A DNA stretch of 11,257 nt from Candidatus Woesearchaeota archaeon (lineage in GTDB: Archaea; Nanobdellota; Nanobdellia; Woesearchaeales; UBA10216): assembly GCA_013331515.1 (NCBI GenBank), contig DUGG01000021.1, positions 1 to 11,257 on the forward strand, read 5' to 3'. Numbering within the stretch: the stretch's first letter is position 1; the number at the start of each line of letters is the position of its first letter. Below the pieces are notes generated by a model. That model did no database searches, was not told the origin of the DNA, and was given only the letters and a program-made list of their open reading frames with translations. This document shows, in pieces, positions 1 to 6,864 of the stretch. A program made the position numbers and the translations under genes.

Positions 1-158
1 CTTGAAATCACCAAGGATTCTGAACTGACAACCAGAGGAAACTGCGTAGTAGCTGTTGCTGCCGACTTCTCCCTTGAGCGGATAAGGGAGAAGTCGGCAG
101 CAACAGCTACTACGCAGTTTCCTCTGGTTGTCAGTTCAGAATCCTTGGTGATTTCAAG
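1..158. repeat. Perfect 75-bp inverted repeat with 8-nt spacer (fold-back)
   Basis: Arms 1-75 and 84-158 are exact reverse complements, separated only by gagcggat at 76-83. The first arm begins at base 1 of the window. The second arm, read on the minus strand, is the interior of the DUF371 gene that starts at 218, so coding sequence appears twice in opposite orientations. An exact 75-bp palindrome inside a conserved gene at the edge of a sequence is typical of a fold-back chimera made during amplification or assembly. A real terminal hairpin cannot be excluded from sequence alone. Confidence 0.97.
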
Positions 159-218
159 AGTTGTGCGGTGCGTGGCCAGTATGTTTGGATGGCCATGTGC
201 TGTAAAGATGTATTTCAT
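84..218 (-). CDS. DUF371 family protein, N-terminal fragment (truncated at fold-back)
   Basis: Minus-strand reading from the ATG at 218 gives a start MKYIFTAHGHPNILATHRTT followed by LEITKDSELTTRGNCVVAVA. I recognise this as the N-terminal half of the archaeal DUF371 family, with its HGHPNI, TTLEITKD and TxRGNC segments. The function of the family is not known. Only about 45 residues are readable: after ...AADFSL at position 84 the sequence enters the 8-nt loop and folds back on itself, and the family is expected to be roughly three times longer. The same residues can be read on the plus strand from base 1, where the loop gives ERIR after FSL. The ATG lies 13 nt after the stop of the upstream HEXXH gene, so the two are probably co-transcribed. 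No strong ribosome binding site is visible. Confidence 0.8.
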
Positions 219-231
219 GGTGTGTTACCAT

Positions 232-1323
232 CTAACTTGTGGTACCCCCTATAAAAGGATTGTAATTTACGAATCTGTGTGCTGCAAGCTTGACTTGATT
301 GTAAATTCCTTTTGTTATGAGCGGTGTCAAATTCAGGGCTTCACATGCTTCTTCATAAGCTGATAGGAGGTAAAGGTGGCTTTCGTTGCGTTCAAACTCC
401 CGGATTAATTCTTCTGCCTCGTTTATCCACGCTCGGTTTAGTAAAGATTGCTGCTTGATTCCCAGGTTGGCAAATTCTATCTGTATGTATTCAACCTTTC
501 CGTAATAGTCCTTAAGCTTGTCTTTGGTTTGCCAATTGTTCTCTCCTTTCGGCAATATCAGGAACGGCAGGTCAAATCCATACCTTTGCCGGTTTCTGTA
601 AATAAGAATAGTTGTCATGATGGCTGCGCCTGTCTCGTATGAGGACTGAGCAATGTGTGAGCTTACTACTTCCGTCACTTTAGGGAGCAACAGGTCCTTG
701 TCATTGGCTATAATCTGGAGGCAATCAAGGAATTTTCTGGCTTCTAAGAAGTTAAGCATAAGACGCATTTCTTTAACATGTTCAGAAAAGCGGGCAAGGC
801 CTTCAATTCTCAGGGTTCTAAAAGCATATATCGCCAGCACTCCGTTTGAGCTGATCTTGTCCTTTCTTTGCAAATCTCTGACTCTGTTGTTCATAGCTAG
901 CATGCGGTCTATAGTTTTTCTGTCTGCATGATGTTCCAGCTCATGGGATGCTGCTGATTCTAAATACTCCTTGCCGTTCGCTCCAAAAAAGTATTCTGCA
1001 GTGTCTGCAGCGTAAAATTCAATTTTTACCCTGTTTGACGTAGACTCTTGGTATATGTATCGCATCCTGTCCCCAAGCACTTGTTTGTTGGGCGTCACAA
1101 GCACCTCAACTGTCATCTGTCTGCTGGTTACACACCGGTCTTTCCTCAATATTGCTCTGCAAAAGGAGTCAAGTAGAGTTTTCAGCACATATATCGGAAA
1201 GTCATTTATTGCCGCATTATCTGCGTGATTTTTGGCGAAAAATCCTGAAATCAAGCCCTTGCTTCGTATAAGCTGCTTTAGGGCTTCCTCTTTGTTATGG
1301 CTTCCAAGAACAGTCTGAAACAA
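232..1323 (-). CDS. HEXXH-motif protein, putative zinc metallopeptidase-like, unknown family
   Basis: This is a 363-aa soluble protein with no signal peptide or membrane segment. Residues 127-131 are HELEH, a classical zincin HEXXH site, in the context AASHELEHHADR. About 43 residues later RIEGLARFSEH (172-182) carries E174 in an EGLA setting, which resembles the third zinc ligand of gluzincins. Fold and substrate are unknown to me, so peptidase activity is inferred from these motifs alone. The start is a TTG at 1321-1323. An in-frame stop lies six codons upstream, and GGAG sits about 5 nt before the TTG, so no longer start is possible and the next ATG is only at residue 70. The gene lies 89 bp after the 92-aa gene and 13 nt before the DUF371 gene on the same strand, suggesting one transcript. 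Confidence 0.85.
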   Translation of the reverse strand: MFQTVLGSHNKEEALKQLIRSKGLISGFFAKNHADNAAINDFPIYVLKTLLDSFCRAILRKDRCVTSRQMTVEVLVTPNKQVLGDRMRYIYQESTSNRVKIEFYAADTAEYFFGANGKEYLESAASHELEHHADRKTIDRMLAMNNRVRDLQRKDKISSNGVLAIYAFRTLRIEGLARFSEHVKEMRLMLNFLEARKFLDCLQIIANDKDLLLPKVTEVVSSHIAQSSYETGAAIMTTILIYRNRQRYGFDLPFLILPKGENNWQTKDKLKDYYGKVEYIQIEFANLGIKQQSLLNRAWINEAEELIREFERNESHLYLLSAYEEACEALNLTPLITKGIYNQVKLAAHRFVNYNPFIGGTTS

Positions 1324-1412
1324 GACCTCTCCTTTCTCTTATGAACCTTCAAGAATGGCTATAACTGTGATATTTGCTTTTCCGATAGTTAATCTTCGGT
1401 TTACTTGCATTT

Positions 1413-1691
1413 CTAAAGTAGCTCGTCTATCGGCGGCTTTTTCTGTGGTTGGCCTGTTGCCTTGGCGGTTTCAGCTGCCTCTTTTGACAGGTCAATGCCC
1501 ATTCTTTTCAGCTCTGACAGGTGCATCTGCATGAGTTGCTCGACTATGCCGAGTATGCGTTGCATCTCCTGCCTTTCCTTTGCCAGGACCGTGAGTGAGC
1601 CCTTGTGAAAGCCAACCTGCTCGTCTTTGCTCATTTCCTTGCTCGCTGTGCTTTCAGCACTGCCTGCTTTCTCTTCCTTTTTGGCTGCCAT
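1413..1691 (-). CDS. Small helical protein of unknown function (92 aa)
   Basis: The frame is open upstream to 1895, but that extension is antisense to the asparagine-synthase-like gene and has random-looking composition. The ATG at 1691 is therefore preferred; it has AGGA about 7 nt upstream. The product begins with a charged, low-complexity stretch (residues 1-24, rich in K, E, A and S). A predicted helical core follows, with a HKGSLTVLAKERQEM segment and a hydrophobic heptad-like run to about residue 75, then a K/P-rich tail ending PIDELL. No catalytic motif is visible. The architecture suggests a small coiled-coil adaptor or subunit, but I do not recognise the family. It is transcribed divergently from the neighbouring PP-loop gene. 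Confidence 0.75.
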   Translation of the reverse strand: MAAKKEEKAGSAESTASKEMSKDEQVGFHKGSLTVLAKERQEMQRILGIVEQLMQMHLSELKRMGIDLSKEAAETAKATGQPQKKPPIDELL

Positions 1692-1741
1692 TTTGTTTTC
1701 CTGTGCTTTCTTGTTAAGCAGGGCATGGCACAAGGGCAACG

Positions 1742-1750
1742 TATTTAAAT
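1742..1750. promoter_or_regulatory. Near-palindromic box A (TATTTAAAT) in a divergent gene spacer
   Basis: TATTTAAAT is centred 26 bp upstream of the ATG at 1772, so the PP-loop gene would be transcribed leaderless. The element is nearly symmetrical and is also 55 bp upstream of the ATG at 1691 on the other strand, where it would give a leader of about 29 nt. It may therefore serve both directions, although a separate element for the minus gene is possible. Confidence 0.55.
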
Positions 1751-1771
1751 GTTTCCCTGGTTGTTTGATGC

Positions 1772-2719
1772 ATGATGCTTGCAGGTGTTGTTGAGATGGG
1801 TAAGCTTGTGCAGCAGCGCGATTGGAATGGGCAGGTGGCATCTTTGAAGCGCGAGGCCAGCAGGTTGGGTTTCTTCGGCAGCAGCGCTGCCGCAAGGAGG
1901 GCGATTGGTGAGGCGCTCATTGCTGCCGTGGAAAACCGGGCTGGGACAGCCGGGAAGTTCGGGGTGCTTTTGTCAGGCGGTATTGACAGTTCTTTCATCG
2001 CGTTTATCCTGAAGAAGCTCGGCTTAAGGTTCACATGTTTCTGCGTTGGCGTTTCAGGCAGCAAGGATTTGGCTGCCGCCAGGGTTGCGGCAAGGAAGCT
2101 GCGGCTGGAACTAGTTTCAAAAGAATACCCGGTTGCCGCTGCCGAAGCAGTCATAAGGGTAGCTGTCAAAATTCTTGGAACAGCCGACCCAGTGGCAATT
2201 GGCATTGCAGCCACGGAGATTGCGGCGCTCAGGCTGGTGACCATGAATAAGGTCGGCGTCGTTTTTACCGGACTTGGCTCGGAGGAAATCTTTGCCGGAT
2301 ACCAGCGCCATGTAATCGCCGACGATGTCAATGGGGAGTGCTGGCGCGGCCTTTCAGCCATGTGGGCGCGTGATTTTCTTCGCGACTTCAGGGTTGCTGC
2401 CGCATTCAGGGTAAAGGCGCTCACCCCGTTCCTTGACAAAAAAGTCATTGTTGCTGCCATGCGGGCAAGGCCTGGATGGAAAATCAGGGACGGCGAGAAG
2501 AAGCTGATTCTTAGGGAAATTGCTGCCGCTGCGGGTTTGCCTGAAGAAATTGCGTTTCGTCCCAAGCTGGCCGCGCAATATGGTTCTGGCTTCGATAGAA
2601 TGCTGGGGAAGCTTGCCCGGGCATCGGGATTCGCTGGCAAGCGTGAATACCTTCGTTTTGTTTTGGCAAGTGGTAAATCTTCCGTCGCTGTTTCCCACCA
2701 AAAACATAAAAATTTATAA
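1772..2719 (+). CDS. Stand-alone asparagine-synthase-type PP-loop ATP-dependent amidotransferase domain
   Basis: This 315-aa protein matches the C-terminal synthetase domain of AsnB. It has the ATP-pyrophosphatase P-loop SGGIDSS (68-74), GLGSEEIFAGY (167-177), the segment RDFLRDFRVA... leading to TPFLDKKV (200-226), and GEKKLILREIA (241-251). AsnB family enzymes adenylate aspartate and transfer ammonia to make asparagine. The glutaminase domain, which starts with a catalytic Cys2, is absent, so this protein either uses free ammonia, works with a separate glutaminase, or modifies another carboxylate. The PKLAAQYGSG element (264-273) is one I associate with short archaeal members. The start at 1772 fits the box A at 1742-1750 (leaderless); an internal ATG at 1796 is an alternative. 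The 3' end contains the box A of the next operon. Confidence 0.85.
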   Translation: MMLAGVVEMGKLVQQRDWNGQVASLKREASRLGFFGSSAAARRAIGEALIAAVENRAGTAGKFGVLLSGGIDSSFIAFILKKLGLRFTCFCVGVSGSKDLAAARVAARKLRLELVSKEYPVAAAEAVIRVAVKILGTADPVAIGIAATEIAALRLVTMNKVGVVFTGLGSEEIFAGYQRHVIADDVNGECWRGLSAMWARDFLRDFRVAAAFRVKALTPFLDKKVIVAAMRARPGWKIRDGEKKLILREIAAAAGLPEEIAFRPKLAAQYGSGFDRMLGKLARASGFAGKREYLRFVLASGKSSVAVSHQKHKNL

Positions 2720-2720
2720 A
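2713..2720 (+). promoter_or_regulatory. Box A (TTTATAAA) for the membrane protein/ATPase operon
   Basis: TTTATAAA overlaps the last codons and the stop of the PP-loop gene. Transcription would begin near 2740-2745, giving a leader of about 40 nt before the ATG at 2783. This suggests the downstream three-gene unit has its own promoter rather than depending on readthrough. Confidence 0.6.
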
Positions 2721-2782
2721 TTGGCGTTTTGTCGCTCTTTTTGCTTTGCACCGCGTCTGTGTCTGTGTCAGAGCAAAAAGGG

Positions 2783-3424
2783 ATGTTGATGGCGCGTTTT
2801 GGCTTGCGGATTGGTGCATTAAGGGAGTTGGATGCAGGCGGTGTTCTGATTGCAGCGGCTTTTGCTTTCCTGGCGGCTTTCCTGTCAGCTCAGCTTGCTT
2901 CCGCCCACCTCCTTGAGGGGAACCGGGGGAAGGTTGACGCTTTCAATTATGATTTGGAGCAGGTGAAGCATCTTGATGAGGACTGCGCCTCTGCCTTTGA
3001 GTGCAGGCCTAACGATGCCAAGAGTGTTTTCTTCAACAACTGCCGCTATGATGTATATTCTTCGGAGTGCCAATGCTCTGAGGGGGATTTTTCAAGGTGC
3101 AACCTGAGCAGGAGTTCTGTGTCTGGGCGGGAAGCGGCTGCTTTCAGGGGAAATGACAGGGAAGGATTGCTGGCTGCCGCTTTCGGCTGGTTAGGTTCAG
3201 TGCCAATTGCCTTTAAGGTGGCTGCTGTTGCCCTTTTGGCTGTGGCAGCCATTGCAATTGTCAGCCGGCACAGGGACAACGCCGTCAACAACCTGAGGCG
3301 GGCCAGGATGCTTCATGAGAAGGCCTCGCGGCTTCATGATGCGGGAAAGGAGGAACAGGCGAAGGCGCTCTTTGACAGGTCAAACTACCTTAGGGAAAGA
3401 GCTGAGGGGCAGCAGAAGGGATGA
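2783..3424 (+). CDS. Two-pass membrane protein with six-cysteine external loop, unknown function
   Basis: From the ATG at 2783 the product has 213 aa; an ATG at 2789 is an alternative, and the frame is open back to a TTG at 2729. The N-terminus carries positive charges (R5, R9, R14), then TM1 at about 20-43. A hydrophilic loop at 44-137 holds six cysteines (68, 74, 87, 96, 98, 106), TM2 lies at about 138-160, and a basic helical tail of 53 residues follows. Positive charges before TM1 and after TM2 suggest both ends face the cytoplasm and the Cys-rich loop is outside, where three disulfides are possible. The tail RRARMLHEKASRLHDAGKEE has the spacing of a single TPR-like helical hairpin. The stop is 3 nt before the first AAA ATPase gene, so it probably acts with those ATPases. 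I do not recognise the family. Confidence 0.75.
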   Translation: MLMARFGLRIGALRELDAGGVLIAAAFAFLAAFLSAQLASAHLLEGNRGKVDAFNYDLEQVKHLDEDCASAFECRPNDAKSVFFNNCRYDVYSSECQCSEGDFSRCNLSRSSVSGREAAAFRGNDREGLLAAAFGWLGSVPIAFKVAAVALLAVAAIAIVSRHRDNAVNNLRRARMLHEKASRLHDAGKEEQAKALFDRSNYLRERAEGQQKG

Positions 3425-3427
3425 TTC

Positions 3428-4162
3428 ATGGCATGGTTTGAGGAGCTTGGATTTGGGGAGAATCCTTTCAGCACTGATGTCAGGGTTTCAGCAAGGTCAT
3501 CGGTTGGCCTTGACAGGCAGCTTTCTGAACTTGGATACCTTGTGGGTTCAGGTGCGTTTGTTTTTGTTGAAGGCGCTGCCGGTTCAGGCAAGAGTGTCCT
3601 GCTTGAACTGATTTCCTTGCGGCTCGGCCGGAGGTGTGTTCGCGTTGATTTCTCAGGAGGGCATGCTGACCTTAGGTCTGTGGTTAGGAAACGAACGTCG
3701 TTTCTCTCAAGGATTTTTGGTTCAGCCCCCAGAGGCCTCGTGCTTCTGGCAGACAACGTGCGGGGGGTTGACCTTGAGTCGCTTGAGCTGCTCAAGTATT
3801 TTTATGATAATGACGTATTTGGCTCTGTGGTGCTTGCTGGCGAGAGCTTTAAGGTGGCAGGCCTTTCCAGTGCCATCCTTGGCAGGATTGGTTCAAGGGT
3901 GGTGAGGGTTGTCCATCCAACTGAAGAAGAGGCGGTTGCCATTGTGAGGAATCGGCTTGGCTCTTCAGCCATCCTTGGTGATTCTGCGGTGAGGCGCATA
4001 TATTCAATGGCCAGGGGGGATTTCAGGAAGTTCCTCAGGATGTGCGAGAGCGCGTGCGAGACGGCTGTTGCCTCAAAGTCATCGAGCGTTGCCGAGGAGC
4101 ATCTTGCCTCGCTTGAGGAACCGCTGGCTAAGCGTGGCAAAGGTAGCGCGGCTACCGGCTGA
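3428..4162 (+). CDS. ExeA/GspA-like AAA ATPase with degenerate Walker B (paralogue 1)
   Basis: This 244-aa protein opens with WFEELGFGENPFS, typical of ExeA/GspA-type AAA+ ATPases. Walker A is GAAGSGKS (49-56). The Walker B strand is LVLLADN (104-110): the Mg-binding aspartate D109 is kept but the catalytic glutamate is replaced by N110. A sensor-like VVLAGES (134-140), an arginine-containing RIGSRVVRV (153-161) and a sensor-2-like ARGDFRKFLRMC (195-206) follow. Nucleotide binding is likely; efficient hydrolysis is doubtful unless the partner contributes. The tail is short and ends GKGSAATG. It starts 3 nt after the membrane protein stop and ends 24 nt before the second ATPase gene. Similar domains in bacteria drive secretin assembly or transposition target choice, but that does not assign a role here. 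Confidence 0.85.
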   Translation: MAWFEELGFGENPFSTDVRVSARSSVGLDRQLSELGYLVGSGAFVFVEGAAGSGKSVLLELISLRLGRRCVRVDFSGGHADLRSVVRKRTSFLSRIFGSAPRGLVLLADNVRGVDLESLELLKYFYDNDVFGSVVLAGESFKVAGLSSAILGRIGSRVVRVVHPTEEEAVAIVRNRLGSSAILGDSAVRRIYSMARGDFRKFLRMCESACETAVASKSSSVAEEHLASLEEPLAKRGKGSAATG

Positions 4163-4186
4163 TTGTTTGTTTGACGGGTGATTTGA

Positions 4187-5221
4187 ATGGCGGATGTTTG
4201 GTTCAGGAAGATTGGATTTGGGAGAAACCCTTTCAGCATCAAGCCAGCGGCTTTCCGCTACGAGCTTTTTGGGGTTGACCCGGAGCCGGTTCTTTCTGGA
4301 GTAGACAACGGAAAAATCATGTTCGTTGAGGCTCCGCCAGGGTATGGAAAGACGACGCTTCTGAAGAGCATAATCAATCGTTTTGGCGGCAAGGGCAAGG
4401 TTGTTTATGCCCACGCAATCTCGTCGCAGAGCGTTGACATCAAGGGGCTTCTTAAGCGTTCTTCCCTGGCAAATTACATCACGGGAAATGTTCCAAGCGG
4501 CATGGTGCTGGTGGTTGATGAGGCCCAGAACCTGACGCCGGAAAGCGGCGATGAGATACTGGAATTTTTCAGGAACGGCAACCTGAGGGCTGTTGTGTTT
4601 TTTGGCACGAGTTACTGGAAAGGTGCTTTTCCCAGCGGACTTTTGCAGCTTGTAAACGGTAATGTTCTGAGTCTTTCAAAGCCCACGCCAGAGCAGGCCA
4701 TCTCGCTTGTCAGGGCAAGGATTGGCAACATCCCGCTTCTTTCAAACAACTCCATACTTGAAGCTTACCGGAAGGCTGGTGGGAATCCAAGGCGGCTCCT
4801 GCAGATTTGCGAGGACGAGTGCCGGGCGTCAGTCGAGGTTGGCCCTGTTGCAGAGTCGGTTTCCTTCCAGGTTCAGCCAGCCAGCGCTGTCATCCCCTCG
4901 CTAAAGAGGCGCCGCGGGGCCATCAGGAGACGCAGGCCAATCGTGGCAGCATCCGTGTCCGGGGTTGCTTTGAAGCAGGATGTTTCCACTGCTGCAATTG
5001 GTGAACCTGATTCTGTGGAAGTTTTACCTTCCTCAATTGTCAGGAAAAGAGCTTCCCGCAAGGTGCCTGTGCGCAGGAGAAAGCCTGTTGCCAGATTGCA
5101 AACGAAAGGGCGAAAAGCAGCGAAGCAGCCCTCATCCCCTGTTTCAGTGGCGTCTTCAACCGTCCATGCCGACGGCTCGGAAGGCAGCTACTGGGGCGAG
5201 TTCATGGGAATGCAGAAATAG
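4187..5221 (+). CDS. ExeA/GspA-like AAA ATPase with basic C-terminal tail (paralogue 2)
   Basis: This 344-aa protein is clearly paralogous to its upstream neighbour over residues 1-215, sharing the opening VWFRKIGFGRNPFS. Walker A is APPGYGKT (49-56), Walker B is the intact MVLVVDEAQ (106-114, with D111 and E112), and the sensor-2-like motif is GGNPRRLLQIC (198-208). After about residue 235 comes a 110-residue tail absent from the neighbour. It is disordered-looking, rich in R, K, S, V and A, with RRRGAIRRRR (241-250) and VRRRKP (295-300), and ends with an aromatic/acidic patch SYWGEFMGMQK. The tail could bind nucleic acid, the acidic face of a membrane, or a partner. ATP hydrolysis is expected. 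It probably forms a mixed complex with paralogue 1 and the membrane protein. Its last 20 bases overlap a convergent ORF. Confidence 0.87.
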   Translation: MADVWFRKIGFGRNPFSIKPAAFRYELFGVDPEPVLSGVDNGKIMFVEAPPGYGKTTLLKSIINRFGGKGKVVYAHAISSQSVDIKGLLKRSSLANYITGNVPSGMVLVVDEAQNLTPESGDEILEFFRNGNLRAVVFFGTSYWKGAFPSGLLQLVNGNVLSLSKPTPEQAISLVRARIGNIPLLSNNSILEAYRKAGGNPRRLLQICEDECRASVEVGPVAESVSFQVQPASAVIPSLKRRRGAIRRRRPIVAASVSGVALKQDVSTAAIGEPDSVEVLPSSIVRKRASRKVPVRRRKPVARLQTKGRKAAKQPSSPVSVASSTVHADGSEGSYWGEFMGMQK

Positions 5222-5588
5222 CGGCGCTATGGCGGCTTTGTGGGGTTTCCGCAATTCGCTCTCTTGCCGCAGCCCTCTTTTTGTCAACGATTATTTGCTC
5301 CAATTCGCCAAGCGGTTGGATGCCGCTGCCATGGTCTTCCCGCGCTTTCTTTAATATGTCTTCTGGCTTTAAATTTCGATTTGAGCTTCTCAAGCTCATT
5401 TCAATGTCAACATATAATTGGCCATTCACCATTACATAAACTATGCATCTCTGCGGCTCTACATCGGGTGGATGGTCGTTGTATTGCGGAGGCCCAAAAA
5501 GGGCTTTTCTGGTGGCAGTTGGGAGAAATAAGCCATTGGTGTCTCCGAGGCTGCTTCCGGTTAGTGAAAACGGGTAGTAGTCTGTCAT
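5202..5588 (-). CDS. Hypothetical protein (128 aa)
   Basis: I do not recognise this protein. It has no membrane segment and no catalytic motif. The centre, with CIVYVMVNGQLYVDIEMSL, reads like two adjacent beta strands, followed by a helical, charged half (KPEDILKKARED, ELEQIIVDKKRAAARERIAE). A box A at 5613-5620 lies 28 bp upstream of the ATG at 5588, which supports a real leaderless gene. The last 20 bases overlap the 3' end of the convergent ATPase gene. A competing plus-strand frame over the same bases has unconvincing, Cys/Leu/Ser-rich composition. Confidence 0.6.
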   Translation of the reverse strand: MTDYYPFSLTGSSLGDTNGLFLPTATRKALFGPPQYNDHPPDVEPQRCIVYVMVNGQLYVDIEMSLRSSNRNLKPEDILKKAREDHGSGIQPLGELEQIIVDKKRAAARERIAETPQSRHSAAISAFP

Positions 5589-5612
5589 TGCTGCCTTTGG
5601 AGTGGCTTCGCC

Positions 5613-5620
5613 TTTTTATG
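5613..5620 (-). promoter_or_regulatory. Box A candidate upstream of the 128-aa gene
   Basis: On the minus strand CATAAAAA is centred 28 bp upstream of the ATG at 5588. The implied transcript start lies within a few bases of the start codon. It sits in the 50-bp gap after the DRG GTPase stop. Confidence 0.45.
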
Positions 5621-5638
5621 CTTATCTTAATATGTTCT

Positions 5639-6760
5639 TTATCGCAGGTGTATTTCCACGACATCCCTGTCGGCCAGTTTATGGTCCATCTTGAACTTCT
5701 GGCCCGGGAACTTGGCTGACTTTCCCCAGACCTTTGCAAATTTGAACTTTGCAACGAAATCGCGGTGCAGCTTTTCGCACACCGTCCGGATTGTGTCGTT
5801 GTGCTTCATTATCAGCGGCACATCCATGTCTGGCTTCTTCCCGGTTTCCTTGAGATGCACCCTCATGAAATTCATCCTGTTATAAATTGCGTCCTTAAGC
5901 ACGTCGAGGTTTATTCCTTTTTCCGCAGATATTAGGATTATGTCCTCGCTTTTCGCTGTGACCGCGTTATATTTGAGCTGTTGCTGGAGCTGCCTTGTCC
6001 CTTCATCAGTCAGCGAGTCTATTTTATTGACAACGGCAAGTGCGGGCATGTATCTCCTGTTTCCTTCTATCACATCGATTAGCTGGTCTGCGGTTATGTC
6101 TTCCCTTATGACTACGTCTGCGCTGACTATCTGGAACTCGTTCAGTATGGCCTTCGCTGTTTTCTCGTCAATTTTTGTAAGCTTTACCGTGCTTGCTATG
6201 CTCAGGCCGCCCCTGTCTTTCCTTGTTATTGTTACGCTTGGCTGCTGTTGGTTGACGCGTATGTCCGCCTCTTCCAGCTCTTTTCTCAGGATGTCAATTT
6301 GGTTGACCGTGAAGACGTCCACCATGAGTATTGCTATGTCGGCATTTCTCGCAACGGCAATCACTTCCTTTCCCCTTCCAAGCCCTGACGCAGCCCCTTT
6401 CAGTATTCCCGGAACGTCCAGGACCTGTATCTTTGCGTTTTTATGCTCCATCATCCCTGGTATGCATGTCAGCGTTGTGAAAGCGTATGCTGCTGTTTTC
6501 GACTCCGCATTGGTTATCTTGTTGAGGAGCGTTGACTTTCCCACCGAAGGGAATCCTATGAGTATTGCCGTAGCGTCGCCTGATTTTCTGACCGCGTAGC
6601 CTTCGCCTTTCTTCCCGCCCTTTGACCTTGCTGCCGCCCTTTCCTTCAGCCTCGCAATCTTCGCCTTAACCAGGCCTATGTGGTGCTGCGTTGACTTGTT
6701 GTACTGCGTCTTGGACAGCTCTTCCTCAAGAGCGCGGATTTCTTCGTTGTAATCAACCAT
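5639..6760 (-). CDS. DRG/OBG-family GTPase with TGS domain
   Basis: This 373-aa protein is a full-length archaeal homologue of the developmentally regulated GTP-binding proteins. An N-terminal helical region (1-60) precedes a G domain with G1 GFPSVGKST (69-77), a switch I threonine pair (T95-T96), G3 DVPG (115-118), G4 NKID (245-248) and G5 SAE (278-280). The LKGAASGLGRGKEVI segment (120-134) is the OBG/DRG-specific switch II extension. A C-terminal TGS domain (about 296-373) ends in the characteristic KFKMDHKLADRDVVEIH. DRG proteins bind translating ribosomes; the eukaryotic homologues help stalled ribosomes, and the archaeal role is thought to be similar. The ATG at 6760 follows a box A at 6786-6792. 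It lies 104 bp downstream of the UPF0147 stop, so it may be transcribed alone or by readthrough. Confidence 0.95.
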   Translation of the reverse strand: MVDYNEEIRALEEELSKTQYNKSTQHHIGLVKAKIARLKERAAARSKGGKKGEGYAVRKSGDATAILIGFPSVGKSTLLNKITNAESKTAAYAFTTLTCIPGMMEHKNAKIQVLDVPGILKGAASGLGRGKEVIAVARNADIAILMVDVFTVNQIDILRKELEEADIRVNQQQPSVTITRKDRGGLSIASTVKLTKIDEKTAKAILNEFQIVSADVVIREDITADQLIDVIEGNRRYMPALAVVNKIDSLTDEGTRQLQQQLKYNAVTAKSEDIILISAEKGINLDVLKDAIYNRMNFMRVHLKETGKKPDMDVPLIMKHNDTIRTVCEKLHRDFVAKFKFAKVWGKSAKFPGQKFKMDHKLADRDVVEIHLR

Positions 6761-6785
6761 GAGCTTAGCCGGGGCGCTGATGCGG

Positions 6786-6792
6786 TTTAATA
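6786..6792 (-). promoter_or_regulatory. Box A candidate for the DRG GTPase gene
   Basis: TATTAAA on the minus strand is centred about 29 bp before the ATG at 6760, giving a start within about 3 nt of the codon. No Shine-Dalgarno sequence precedes that ATG, which fits a near-leaderless mRNA. Confidence 0.5.
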
Positions 6793-6864
6793 GCTTTGCT
6801 AATATTGTTTACGCCCTGTTTCCTTTGATGCAAAGGCAATGCACGTAGAACTGGCATGAAAGCC

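Noticed and set aside
1692..1895. N-terminal extension of the 92-aa protein to 160 aa
   Set aside because: The added part is Cys/Arg/Gln-rich, antisense to the PP-loop gene and crosses its promoter. The ATG at 1691 has a usable ribosome binding site.
1714..2751. Long minus-strand ORF (345 codons) opposite the PP-loop gene
   Set aside because: It is an antisense shadow: the plus frame has complete AsnB motifs, and the minus frame is Ala/Ser/Pro-rich with no recognisable domain.
5240..5719. Plus-strand ORF over the 128-aa gene and the end of the DRG gene
   Set aside because: It overlaps the conserved TGS coding region of DRG on the other strand and has biased Leu/Cys/Ser composition. The minus-strand reading has a box A.
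5940..6599. 219-codon plus-strand ORF opposite the DRG GTPase
   Set aside because: It is a shadow of a clearly conserved GTPase. Its hydrophobic Ser/Leu content comes from reverse-reading the G domain.
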